Shown one piece after another: positions 1-10,350 of a stretch of 41,283 nucleotides of DNA. Location: the NCBI RefSeq assembly GCF_002999335.1, contig NW_020312216.1, positions 1 to 41,283 of the forward strand, written 5' to 3'. The DNA is from Cyclospora cayetanensis. Lineage: Eukaryota > Apicomplexa > Conoidasida > Eucoccidiorida > Eimeriidae. The position numbers and the translations under genes are program-made. Within the stretch, counting starts at the first letter, position 1; each line of letters opens with the position of its first letter. The notes beneath the pieces were generated by a model. That model made no database searches, had not been told where the DNA came from, and saw only the letters and a list, made by a program, of their open reading frames with translations.

Positions 1-874
1 GGGCCGGCAAGGCCGGTGGCGCGTGTGTGGCGCAGGCGGGTACGGTCGGGCTTGGCATAGGCGGCATGGGAGGACGAAGCAGAAAACAGAGGAACAGCTA
101 CTGCGCTAGGTAATTCAAGTGGTTTTTACAAGAAGAAGACGGCATACGAGCTCCTAGTGTGACTGGAGTTCTGACGGGTGCGCTGCCGATCTAGAGAGAG
201 AGAGAGAGCCAGAGGCAGGCAGGGAGATAGACAGACAGACAGATAGATAGAAGCAAACAAGGGGCAGGGAGGAATGCATACAGAGCAAGTGCGGCCGACC
301 CTGGCACTGCATGTTTACACGCTGTACACGTAAAGCAGTTCAGAAGAAGAGGGACGTAAATGGGGGCCGCATGCGAATAAGGGTGCGTGGCATTAGCGTC
401 AGCGAGGCGCGGAAGCTGACATGCAACAGGAAAGGGAGGTAGGGAGAAGGGCACGCTTGAGGGCAAACATTGGCGGAGAAATCGAAGACAAGGGCCAAAT
501 AGAAGGGTTCGAAAGAAGGGTCGTTCCTTAGAAGAGGAAGAAAGGCAGACGGAAGAAGGGGAAACGCTAGCAAGCGGAGGCAGCGAGCGAGCAAGGGTGC
601 GAGGAGACGCGAACTAGTGAGCAGGGAGACGTCTAAGGGAGGATCCCTTACCGGGCACCACATGGGTGTAATTGGGCTTAACTTCCGAGTCAAGTGTCTC
701 GGTGTCTTGGAGGAGAGCTACAGAGGCCCTTGCATCTTGCCGCTCCAGCAGAGAGGCGGCTGTGTGCAGTCGACTCGTCACACCACAGGTGAAGAATCTT
801 ACACGACTTGCGGTGGCCTCTTGGAGAGCCTCCACGAGGGTCTGTGACTCAGCAGAATCCTCTTCCTCCGACAT
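1..874 (-). CDS. Unidentified protein, 5' part only (spliced, runs off left edge)
   Basis: I do not recognise this protein. The first exon reads from an ATG at 874 to 652. It encodes about 74 residues, beginning with an acidic stretch (MSEEEDSAES) followed by a helix-like segment rich in Ala, Leu and Arg (LVEALQEATASRVRFF to about LLERQDARASVALLQ). It ends at a strong donor (GTAAGG at 651-646) in phase 1. A phase-compatible second exon may start at 100 after a GCGCAG acceptor and stays open to the window edge, giving a basic stretch (YAKPDRTRLRHTRATG). The intervening 551 bases are CT-rich on the minus strand and contain GACA/GATA repeats, as expected of an intron. The second exon is tentative, and the start could be spliced from further upstream. 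No domain or function can be assigned from what is visible. Confidence 0.35.
192..251. repeat. GA / GACA / GATA microsatellite
   Basis: A run of GA dinucleotides (about 192-208) is followed by GACA and GATA tetranucleotides (about 226-251). It lies in the proposed first intron of the left-edge gene, where it reads as a CT-rich tract on the sense strand. Confidence 0.8.
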
Positions 875-1814
875 CTTTGCCACACCGGCTCAGTAGGTCT
901 GGTGAAAAGTGGAAGATCCGGGAAGAGAACCCGTAGGCTTCAGCATAAGAGAGGTATGCCTTTACAGGTAGCAAAAGCGCCTGAGCACCTGGGGAAGTAC
1001 TCGAGGGGGAGAGAAAGAAGCTAAGGTCGTACCACCCAAGGTGGGTGGGATTCAAGCAGGGGGCTGCTGCTACGCAGTGGCTTGGGAGATCAGAGCCAGG
1101 CTGGAGAACGGCGCTGTCTTTGCGTTGTTGACTTTATATTGTGGCGCCATTATTTTAAACAAAGAAATCTAAAGTCGGTTGCTGCTATTTTGTGTCTGGC
1201 TGCCCTTGCTGTTGCGCCCTGAGTCTTGGGGCTGCAGGCAACGAGGACCGGTGGTGCACCAAGGCACGGCGATGGACGATGGGAGTTGTCTTCTTTTACC
1301 CGTCCTCTGACCATTCCCTCGCGAGTCTTTTCATCCTAATCCTTGTGCTAAAACAGATCCGACGGTGTTGAGGTGTAGAAGGGCTCGCAGACCTCACAGA
1401 GGTTTCTTGTATGGTGACGGGTCAGGTGCCTCATGTGACAGCCCGCTCACTAGCGCGTGAGGCATAGACGGACAGTCTAAACACGAGCACACGTTTTCTC
1501 GCACGCTACGCGCTTCTTGCTCGCTGGAGGCCTTCATTGCACAAGCCGGGGAATGTGCTTTTGGCAGATAAAACGAGACTTTTAAAAGGGGCCGACATGC
1601 GATTCCTCTCTCGCTACCGCTGTGTGTGGCTAACATATTCTATTTGCTTGCCTATCGTACAGCTTTTCTCAGCCTATTTGCGAGTAGACACCTCTTAGCA
1701 GTCATAGTTAAACAGAACAAAAACAAAACCCATATTACGTCGTGGAGCTCGCGTCCCTGGCGTTGGGGACCGCAAGGAGCTGCCCAGAATCTTTACAAGG
1801 GCGGGACACTTCCA
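875..1814. other. Intergenic region, no gene seen
   Basis: This 940-base stretch lies between the 3' end of the M16 protease gene and the presumed start of the left-edge gene; both are on the minus strand. The short open frames in it are unremarkable and lack splice partners or recognisable motifs. It should contain the terminator of the protease transcript and the promoter of the left-edge gene, but I cannot point to specific elements. Confidence 0.5.
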
Positions 1815-4800
1815 CTATTTATTTTTGGATATCACGGGCCTTTTTGCTGGCACCTTGATCTGGCTGTAAATGTGAATGGCCAACGATGGTGCAGTGAACA
1901 GCGTGGTCTCTCTGAAGGCTTCAATCTGGCCCTCGACAACTTGCCTGAAGATAGATAAGCAGGAAAACACGGACACGTTACCTTTCAAATTCGGGATGCA
2001 ACTTTACCGAGAGACCTCACGCATTATCAACAATGCCTACAATGATCGTTGAAGCGCGTACGCAAACCGACGCCCTAGAAGCTGCGCCTCAATTCCACTT
2101 TCACCCGCCGAAACGCCGCTTATGTTGTGTGATCCTGGGTTTGCACAGATCATTTGATTAAATGGACCGCGCTGGCTCACTGTATTTCCTTTGCCATTTC
2201 TTGGTAGATATCAAAAATATATTCTCTGCGCTTGATTTGATTTAAATCCCTGCTGAAATCTTCGATGAGGTTTTTTGGTTTCTGCTTCCAGAAAGTGATG
2301 CCCCCTTCCTTTAGCTCTTCTAGCTTCTTGCCCATTAGGCGCTTCTGCCTATGGGACTCTAGGAAGGCCGAAATCCGTGAATGCACGTATGTGGGGTCGT
2401 ACACTGTTGTTATAGAGAAGCAGTAATACAACAAACCCTCGAGCCGTAATGTTGTCATGTGCGTCAGATAACCCAACTGCTCCTCCGTGCGCAGAATGTT
2501 GAAAAACTCTTGAGACATCCACTGTTGAACCAGATATGCCAGGGCCTTCTCACGCACCGTGGACACTGGACCAGCCTAGAACGAAAAAGAAACAGGGGCA
2601 GCCCTCATTTTGACTAACCGATTGCGGAAAAATTGGATCCGAAGAATACTACCAATAGATTTCCCCCTGTAGGAAAGAAGCCTTTTAGAGAAACATAAAA
2701 ACGCTCAATACTGAAATGTGGGGCTAGCGGCCAAGTTACGTCAAGATACATCATTAGAGATTTGAGCGCTCATGTTTCGGCCGTAGTTAAGTAGCTAAAA
2801 GTTATCACGCTGTTTGGGTCTTACCTGAACGACAAGGAGCGCGTGGTTCTTGACGTCGAATGGATTGCTGTTACGTCTCGTCAGGCTCAGCCGGACCGCT
2901 CGGCCGTCACTTCCCTGTAGGGAGAGTATCTTGTCTGTATTTCGCTGCTGACTCTCCTCGGCAGCGATCTCATTATGTGCTTTCTTGTCGTTTTGGACAA
3001 TGTGTTGTTGCAGGGCCTCATCGCCGCCCTCCGCAGCTCTGGCCTTCTCTGCATCTCTGGTTCCCTCCGCATCTCGGCCTTCCCCTGCATCTCCGCTGTC
3101 CTCTACCTCTCCGCTTTTATCTGCATCTCTGGCTCCGACCCCATCTAGGCCATCGTGTACAGCTCCGCCGTCCTCCACATCTCTGCTCTCCTCTGCATCT
3201 CTGCCCTTTTCCTCTGCACCTGCGCCTTCTTCCTCTTCTAAAGCGCCTCCTTCCTCTGCATCCCCGCCCTCCTGTACATATCCGCCGTCCTCTGCATATT
3301 CCGCTTCTTCAGGCGGACCTTCGCCTTCTTGCTCTGCATCTATGTCTTCCTGCATACCTTTGATTTCGTTTGCCCCCTTGTCTGCCTTCACTTCTGACTC
3401 AGTTTTGCTTCCTTCTATCTCTGCCTCATGTGCATCTGCCTGGCCCGTTTCTGCGTTTGTGACAGCCGACGTCATCTCTGTTTTGCGTGCTTCCAGCGAC
3501 GAGAAGGAGAAAAGCCTGCGTATAGGGGAGCTGAGTGTCCTAAGCGGGATTCTGGTTGGGGCAGAGTGTCTGAGTGGGCTGATGGTTTCCAGACGAGAGA
3601 CCTGCACGAGCGCCTGTGCGGCCTCTGCTCCAATGGTCTTGTCGATGGGAAGGGCAGTCAGAACGGACGTCAGCAGCTTGGAAGCAGCATCATTGGTGAT
3701 AGCTCCCTGCAGCACAGCACATGACATGAACAGAATGTGGACAATGTTCTCCTCAATATCTGCACGAAGCCCTTCGGGCGTATGAATGCACAGCAGCCCC
3801 CATTGGCCTGTCCGAAAAATCTCCACAAAGTGCAGCATCCTCACAGCCAAATCGCCACAAACGCTGCCCGCTTATAGCCCCTGCGCCCCGTAGTTTCGCC
3901 TCCTGAGAACTCGCGACAATACACCACCTGTACTCCACTGCGGGACTAAATCGTATTCCCGCAGCTAGTCTGAGCTAGCCAGCAACTAGTTTCCTGCTAG
4001 CTGCGCACCTGTATTAGCCCCTCTACGTGCACTTCTTTCCACATTAGCTCTCCCCATTCCACAATGTCGTGGTAGAGCCTGCTGTGCCACGCGGCGTCTC
4101 CATCGGCCTCTGGCGCGCTCTGCCAGTAAGTGCCTGACATTGCCGGCGCGGTGTAGGAGGCCTTTAGCCGCTTGACACCTTGGAGCACGGTCTCGGGGTC
4201 GAAGTATGGTGTGGCAACGGACAGCTTCAGTGCATCGCCTGCCTGGCTAGAGGGACTTCTGCTTGCGGCAGCGACACGGGAAGCCACCTCCAGCCAGTCC
4301 CAAGTCGCTTTAACAAACTCCTCCCTAAGGAAGGGCCTGAACGGGCACGCTTCTAGCTGTAGCTGTGTGCCCTCGTGATCCTGAGTCGCTTTCTTTCTCT
4401 CTTGCCCTTCCTCTACCCGCAAACAGGAAGCCACAGCGTGAACGAGGTGGGGGAGGTGCTCCGAAAAGCCAAACGCGTGAAACACCACCCCGAACGGTCG
4501 GCTGGTCCCAGAGACTCTCACTCCAGGGGTGAGCAGTGCAGAAATCCCCGCCCGATGGGCGCTGTCAAATGCCTGAAAAAAACAAGGGGAAGCGAGAGAT
4601 GACATGTTCGCTTCCAACTCGCACACGGGTCTAGGGGGGAAACACAGAGTCACCAACTTGTTGCGTGTCGATAGGCATACGATCCAGAGCGGAGGAGGGG
4701 TACCTGCAAAGGGAGTTGTGCATGCTAAACGAAATCCTGGTTTTAGCGGCTGCCTGCCGCCGGCAAGGTCTGAGAGACTGCATTGCCTCCATTCAACCGC

Positions 4801-7800
4801 CATACCACCAATTTACTCAGCTGTTGAAGAGGGAAGACGGGGTCTCCATACCTCAGTGATAGAGAATTCGGCGAGTCTGGAGTAGAGGACCGTCATAAGG
4901 TACTGCCGCACGGGATCGTCGTGTTTCGGACTAAAGTAGAAGCCAAGTGACATCACAGTTTTAGGGGTTCCAAACTGCGTGTCTCGTTTGTGAAAGACAT
5001 TGCATGAGACCGGTGCCCCAGGAGCATCCAGGCTTCCCGCTGTCTCCCTCGAGTTGCAGATGTGACCGAGGGAAAACCGCAAGAGTTTAGGATGGACTGG
5101 GAGCTTCTGGTTATCATGCTGTTCGAGCTTGAGCGACTGGGCGACAAATGGGTTGCGCAGGGGAAGCGAAAGGTTTTCCTGCTGCAGCGCAAGAGAGACT
5201 TCCTCTGTCGGGAGGCTGAACCTGTCCATCCATTTCCTGAGAAGGGAATCCTCAAGAGGCCTTTGTTCATACCTTATGCTGTACCACGGCTCTACTTGCG
5301 TCCCCTTCGTCCCTCGTGCCTTGTCGAGTAAGTATACCCGAAGATTATTCGGGTTTAAGTAGTTGTCAATCAGAGACATAACGATATCCCTATCAAATCT
5401 GTACATAAGGATATCTCCTGCCAGCACTTCTCGGACGGGCACGTAGTTTAGAGCTGCAGATTGTGCCAAACCACGCAAGGCATCCAGCTGCTTTTACGAA
5501 GAAAGAAGCACATGGCCGAAGACCCTCCTGCTCTAGGGAAAGCAGATTACTCGCTACACCCCTTCTTGACACGATTGATTCTAACGCGATAAACATAGCT
5601 TATCGATGTAGGGTCTTGCGCGCTGCTTGTCTTGCTGCTGCTAGTGACCCTTACATTCTGCTGCCATCTGGGTGAGGTTGTAAGGCGGAACTATGTCGGC
5701 GAACTGGAATTCCTGCTCTTGAACTTTGGCCATCTCTGCATACCGCCACTCCTCTACAGCCAGCGAACGTATGGCCCTGAGCATGCACACAACCTACGCC
5801 GTAAGCTAAGCTCAAACCTTACAGGTTGGGCAGGCATGAAGTCTCCGGGGGGTTGACCTTCCGGTTGGAAGACCGATGCGCAAATCTTTGGCCCTACTAA
5901 CCCCAGGCTTTGTGTGATGGACTCTTGTTGACGCGTTCCTGCACTCAACGGAAGTGAGCGCTTGTGCATTAGTCACTCAATGTGGAAAATAGGGTTTAGG
6001 GCGTTCATTACCGCAAATACAGGAAGAAGAGGTCTCCAATAGTTGATATCGATTTCTTCTCAAGGCCCTTTTCCGTCAGCAGGAAGCGAATCTAGGAAAT
6101 TGGCAGATAAGTACAAGCAGCGGCAACAAAAACATGTCACGCACTCTCGCTACTGGTGCGTATGCTGCAACATGGTGTTCAGGGTGTCTTATCCTGGGAG
6201 TGCCGGCTACACGTGATGTGAGCCTACGTAAATACCGCAAAAGCCACTGCAACACCGCTTTGGCGTGACTCACGTCTAGAAGCGTGCAGTACTCTGGAGC
6301 AGTTTCCGATGAATTGATATCGGTTACGAGGCCAAGTTTCCTAAGACGGCTGACCAGGGACCCTTTTCCCTGCAGGCCAATCAACTGCCTAACGAAGAGA
6401 AGAGGCTTGGAATCCCAAGCATATTTTTGGGGGGGCAGCGCAAACAAAAAGCGCAGCTGGCGGGTGTCCGACTGAGGTGCCAACACCGTCTGCATCGCAT
6501 GCACACGCAGGCTCTGGCTATAGGGTCAGCAGCAGTTCTGTAAGTGCCCCCTGGGGGGCAGTGCCTTAGATGTGCACGCATGCATGCATGTATGCATACG
6601 TGTACATCTAAGGTTTTCCCCCCAGGCATGCAAACGACTCCTTGAGAGCTGTGCGAGCCTAAGCCACCCAAGATTCGCATTTGACTAACACACCCCATTC
6701 TTCGAACCCCTGCAGACCCTAATTCCTAGACCTTAGGCCGAAGCCCACCATGCCTTACGAATGTTTTCAGCTCTTCCGAAGCGAATGGCTGATAGTGAAG
6801 GGAGCATTCCTTAAAACGAGGTGCTTCGGTGTTTTTGTTCGGGATTCGGCCCAGATAGGAGACAGCAAGGTTCTCAAGGCCATCCAAGGACTCGTTTCCC
6901 ACAATAACGGAGGTCATGAGGTTGCTGGAATACCTGCGGGTCCACACAGTCCCGCCCAACCCACGCACAGGGAAGCCATGAGTGCTCCAGGATCTTCATG
7001 CACACACAAAATTCCCTGAAGCTTCTTCCTAGAGCTCCCTGTGGGGGCGTATCTGTCTGAAATGACGTGCGTCAGAGCACGACGCAGACACGGGTTGACA
7101 TGGAGGCACACGTATAGGCAGGCCACAGAGAAGCGAATGATGGGATCCCTCCGCCTAAAAGCATGCGAGCGAAGTTTCATAGACGGCCTTCCCCCCCGAC
7201 CGAAGTTCCCTGAGGGTAACTCTTGCAGGGTGCTGGCTGCGGTACGTGACGACGGCGGCAACGGCCCAAAAGAAAGGCAGGCAAACAGCAGCACATTGGA
7301 CCTCACATTGCTGCTCTGCAAGGAAACATGAGCTCTGGCCTTCTTGATAGGGGCACGAGAATAAGTCAAGGTATTAGACATGCAGAGCACACAAGGGATA
7401 GCAGAACGTACACGCCTAAACGCTCACCACTTAGAGTGAAACTGTTTCATCTCTTGAGTGATATCCAGACCATGAGCTTTCGGTATATCGAGGAGGCTGT
7501 GCAAATTACCGACGGAAAAGTTTGAAAAAGGCGTAGCCAGCTTGCTCTGCATCACAAAGCCTTTGCACTCAAGAAGCTATCTACGCTCGACCCCGTGACC
7601 TTTAAAACTGCCACCAAATAAGGAGCTGCCAGATTTTCAGGCGTGCACGAAAGTCGTAGGGCGAATGCCTGAAAACGTTTAGAGGTCCTAACGACAGGCT
7701 TCCGTGCTGCGCTCTCCCTTACCTGTCTGGAAAAGTGTGCAAATCTGATGGCATCATCCGTAAATCTCAGTTGATACTCTGCATGGACCGCATGCACCTC

Positions 7801-8445
7801 TTTGTGAACCGCTTCAGGCTTGAGCTCTGGGCTAAGAAAGATGTCCGCCATCCTGTCAATTGCAGGCTTGAGGTGCTTCGGGCCGATAGAGAACGTCAGA
7901 ACCGTAGAAAACTTGCTGGTATAGGCATTCGCCTTGCCCCCCCTGAGGTGGACAAAGTCGAAGAAGGAGTGGCCACCAGGAAAGCGTGAAGACCCTTGAA
8001 ACAGCATGTGCTCCGTAAAGTGCGCGAGGCCCTGCACTTCCCGGGGATCTGAAGCCGAGCCAACACCGACGCGCAGAGAGACTGCAGCCTCGTCGCAGTC
8101 CGGCTCGTGCACCAATAAAGCCCGCAGTCCATTGGAAAGTACCACATAGCGATACTGTCTCCGGTCCGTCAGGGGGCGTTGAACTGCGCACACACAGAGG
8201 CCCACAATGCGCATCACACGACGGCATTGGGAGGATATGCGACGCACGAACGTGCCAAAATTATACAACGGAGTCGCAGCGGGAAGTAGGAGGCAGGACC
8301 GGCAGGAGCAGGAGGCGAGGAAGAGAGAAAAATCTCCACAGAGAGCAGCCAACAAGGGTGTATTGACCGGAAATGGAGGTGTAACATTTGTGGGAAGCCT
8401 AAGAAGCGCTGGCGAAGGAGAGACGGCACATGGAGTAGCACGCAT
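1815..8445 (-). CDS. M16 family zinc metalloprotease, insulysin (IDE)-type
   Basis: An insulysin-like peptidase that would cleave small peptides inside a closed chamber. Eleven exons join with matching phases: 8445-7723, 7546-7428, 6933-6759, 6489-6274, 6091-6012, 5776-5655, 5453-4852, 4572-4009, 3706-2825, 2575-2181, 1944-1815. The product is about 1,335 aa. The inverted zinc motif HFTEH is at residues 142-146 and the third ligand Glu at 223 (EVHAVHAE). The 81-residue spacing from first His to Glu is that of human IDE. Middle domains (DRDIVMSLIDNYLNPNNLRV) and the C-terminal FNILRTEEQLGY follow, the latter keeping the Arg and Tyr that contact substrate in IDE. The chain is longer than the usual ~1,000 aa because exon 9 carries an acidic low-complexity insertion of roughly 200 residues (about 2890-3520). 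The N terminus is uncertain: a good acceptor at 8184-8185 suggests the conserved part starts at 8183 and is joined to an unseen upstream exon. Otherwise translation could begin at ATG 8445 or 8214. Family certain; cellular location unknown. Confidence 0.9.
2890..3520 (-). repeat. Acidic low-complexity coding insertion in the M16 protease
   Basis: Within exon 9 the minus strand encodes a long run of Glu, Asp, Gly and Ala in short imperfect repeats of the type EEGGDAEEGG and RDAEESRDVEDGG. It sits between a segment matching the IDE helix that reads LLHGNITKQ (here GAITNDAASKLL) and the conserved NPFDVKNHALLVVQ strand. On the plus strand it appears as CT-rich sequence with several spurious open frames. 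Confidence 0.85.
5990..6001 (+). repeat. Internal telomere-like motif (TAGGGTTTAGGG)
   Basis: Nearly two copies of TTTAGGG lie in the intron between exons 5 and 6 of the M16 gene. The heptamer is the telomere repeat of apicomplexans such as Eimeria and Toxoplasma. Two copies are too few to be a telomere and may be chance, or an interstitial remnant. Confidence 0.5.
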
Positions 8446-10208
8446 GTGTGCAATTGGACTTCGTGGTTGGGGTAAATGCAAACAAATAGAGGAGATCAAA
8501 TATCCGCAGAGCGCTGGTGTGCATTGCTACCCCAGAGAGGCAAATCGGCCACCGGATAGAGGAGGCACAGAGGTAAACATCGCGACACGGGCATGTGGCC
8601 AGAAACATGTATAAATATATGCAAACATGCGCATCCAAATGTACTCGCCTATACTGGCCCCTCTTGCATATCCATATCCGTCTATACAAACTACACTTCT
8701 ACACGTTTTCGTATATGCGGATTTGTTTGCATATGTATCTCTGTCTACATGATACGGCTGTCCATCAATTGAGATAACTGGATGCATCCACGTGAACAGG
8801 TTCAATATACGTCTGTACGAGCGAGTGTATGCGCACACATGTCCACTCAAAGACCACAAAATCCACGAATACTGATTGGGGACGGGGGACGTGTTTTCCA
8901 AATGCACAAATACATGTAAAAGCATGCCTCAGGCAGAGTACAGGAAGTCTGGTTATTAGGGTTCGAAAGAGAGCCCTGCTTCTATGTTTCTGAGACTTTC
9001 ACAAGGTGGATTCAATAGAAGCATGAAAACTCTGTTGCGCATGATCTAGCGGTAGGGTCTACAGATATTAGCGCCTAGGAGGGTAAGGCCTCACTGTCTT
9101 CCGTTGACTGCAGCACATAGGGGGCACCCAAGGATCCCCGTGCCCCTTCGTGGGACAGTGGTATAGGAGAACCATAGAAGGGGCAAAAAAGAAGCAGAAG
9201 GGCACAGAAGAGACCGTATAGCTGCCTCATCTTGCTGGTGCTGCTGATGTGCTGCGGCTGCTCGTCAGGCGATCCTCATGGCCCTCTAAGAATAAGGCTG
9301 ACTTCATCTATTTGTGTCTGGCCTGCGAAAGAAGACAGGCTCTGGCAGGCCCTCTAGCGCTACAGAGACTAAGGCCTTCCTGTTGGTCTCAGCAGGAGGC
9401 TAAGGCTGTCGGCAGCAGTAACAGACAGGGGAGGCGGCATCCACAGCAGCGGATCACTCAGCCCCTCCGCAACAGAGCACGACAAAAGAAACGGGGAAAG
9501 AATAATCAGGCCCTTGAATTTAGTGGCATCGAGGTATTCGAGAAGGATAGAGAGGTACAAGGGACTCTCCGGCAGCAGCAGCAGCAGCAGCAGCAGGCCG
9601 CTGGGCCTACAGTGGTACTGCTGCTGCTGCTGCTGCTGCTACTGCTGCACGTGCTAGCGGAGCGAGCCCCCCCACCCCACAGCACCTTGAGGCGGGCAAT
9701 GCTTGCCTTTAATCGCCCTCTGGAATCCGTTTTTAGTATCTATATAGAAAAATGCCAATTGTGTGTATTTTGCTCAGATTTGCTCCATTAGGCTGAGCAG
9801 CAGGCTCCCAGCAGCAGCAGCAGTTCTTGCTGATTCTGGGTTTACCTGTATAGATTAAAAGTCTGTATTGGAAAGATATCCGGTTTCTATGCCATATTTT
9901 GGATTTGGTAGCACATCCTCTGCATCTCCCCACGGACTCAGCAGCGGTGGGGGCTGCAAGACTCAGGGCGAGGGCCCCCAAACGGACTTCTTCTTTATCG
10001 TCTATTCCTCCGTTAGGCCCTTCGTATTCGAACGAAGAAGATCTACGAGGGCTTGCAGTTAATCAGAAGAGAACAATATAGATCCAAAGGACGAGCACAC
10101 AAACAGCACTGCGGCGGACAGCACCAGTAGGAGCAGCAGCCGTAATCAGCGGCAGCATCGCTGCAGCAGAGTCTCAGGTGCAGATGGCCAAGTGTATACA
10201 CTGAGACA
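8446..10208. other. Divergent intergenic region between M16 and ZIP genes
   Basis: About 1.76 kb separates the two divergently transcribed genes, so both promoters and 5' UTRs should lie here. The stretch 8590-8930 is AT-rich with many ATAT/TATG steps. From about 9250 there are CAG/CTG triplets. The 180-codon open frame at 9249-9791 has no recognisable domain and is interrupted by the triplet runs, so I regard it as non-coding or UTR. Any upstream non-coding or short coding exon of the M16 gene would also be expected in this region. Confidence 0.5.
9573..9648. repeat. Inverted triplet repeat, (CAG)8 facing (CTG)n
   Basis: Eight CAG units at 9573-9596 are followed, after a 21-base spacer, by about seven CTG units plus a broken continuation at 9618-9648. 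The two arms are complementary, so either strand, or an RNA of this region, could fold into a long hairpin. Confidence 0.85.
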
Positions 10209-10309
10209 ATGATATCTTGGCGGGGTGCTGCAGCAGCTGCTGCAGCAGCGGTGGCAGCAGGATCAGTGCCTTTGCGCGCCCTAGCTCACCCCTCCCACAC
10301 AGAGCAGCC

Positions 10310-10350
<41 letters not shown>

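Noticed and set aside
2985..3785. 266-codon plus-strand Ser/Pro/Ala-rich frame
   Set aside because: Antisense of the acidic insertion of the M16 protease, whose frame is fixed by homology on both sides.
9249..9791. 180-codon plus-strand frame with poly-Q and poly-Leu
   Set aside because: The tracts are the two arms of an inverted triplet repeat; the rest has no motif and no splice support.
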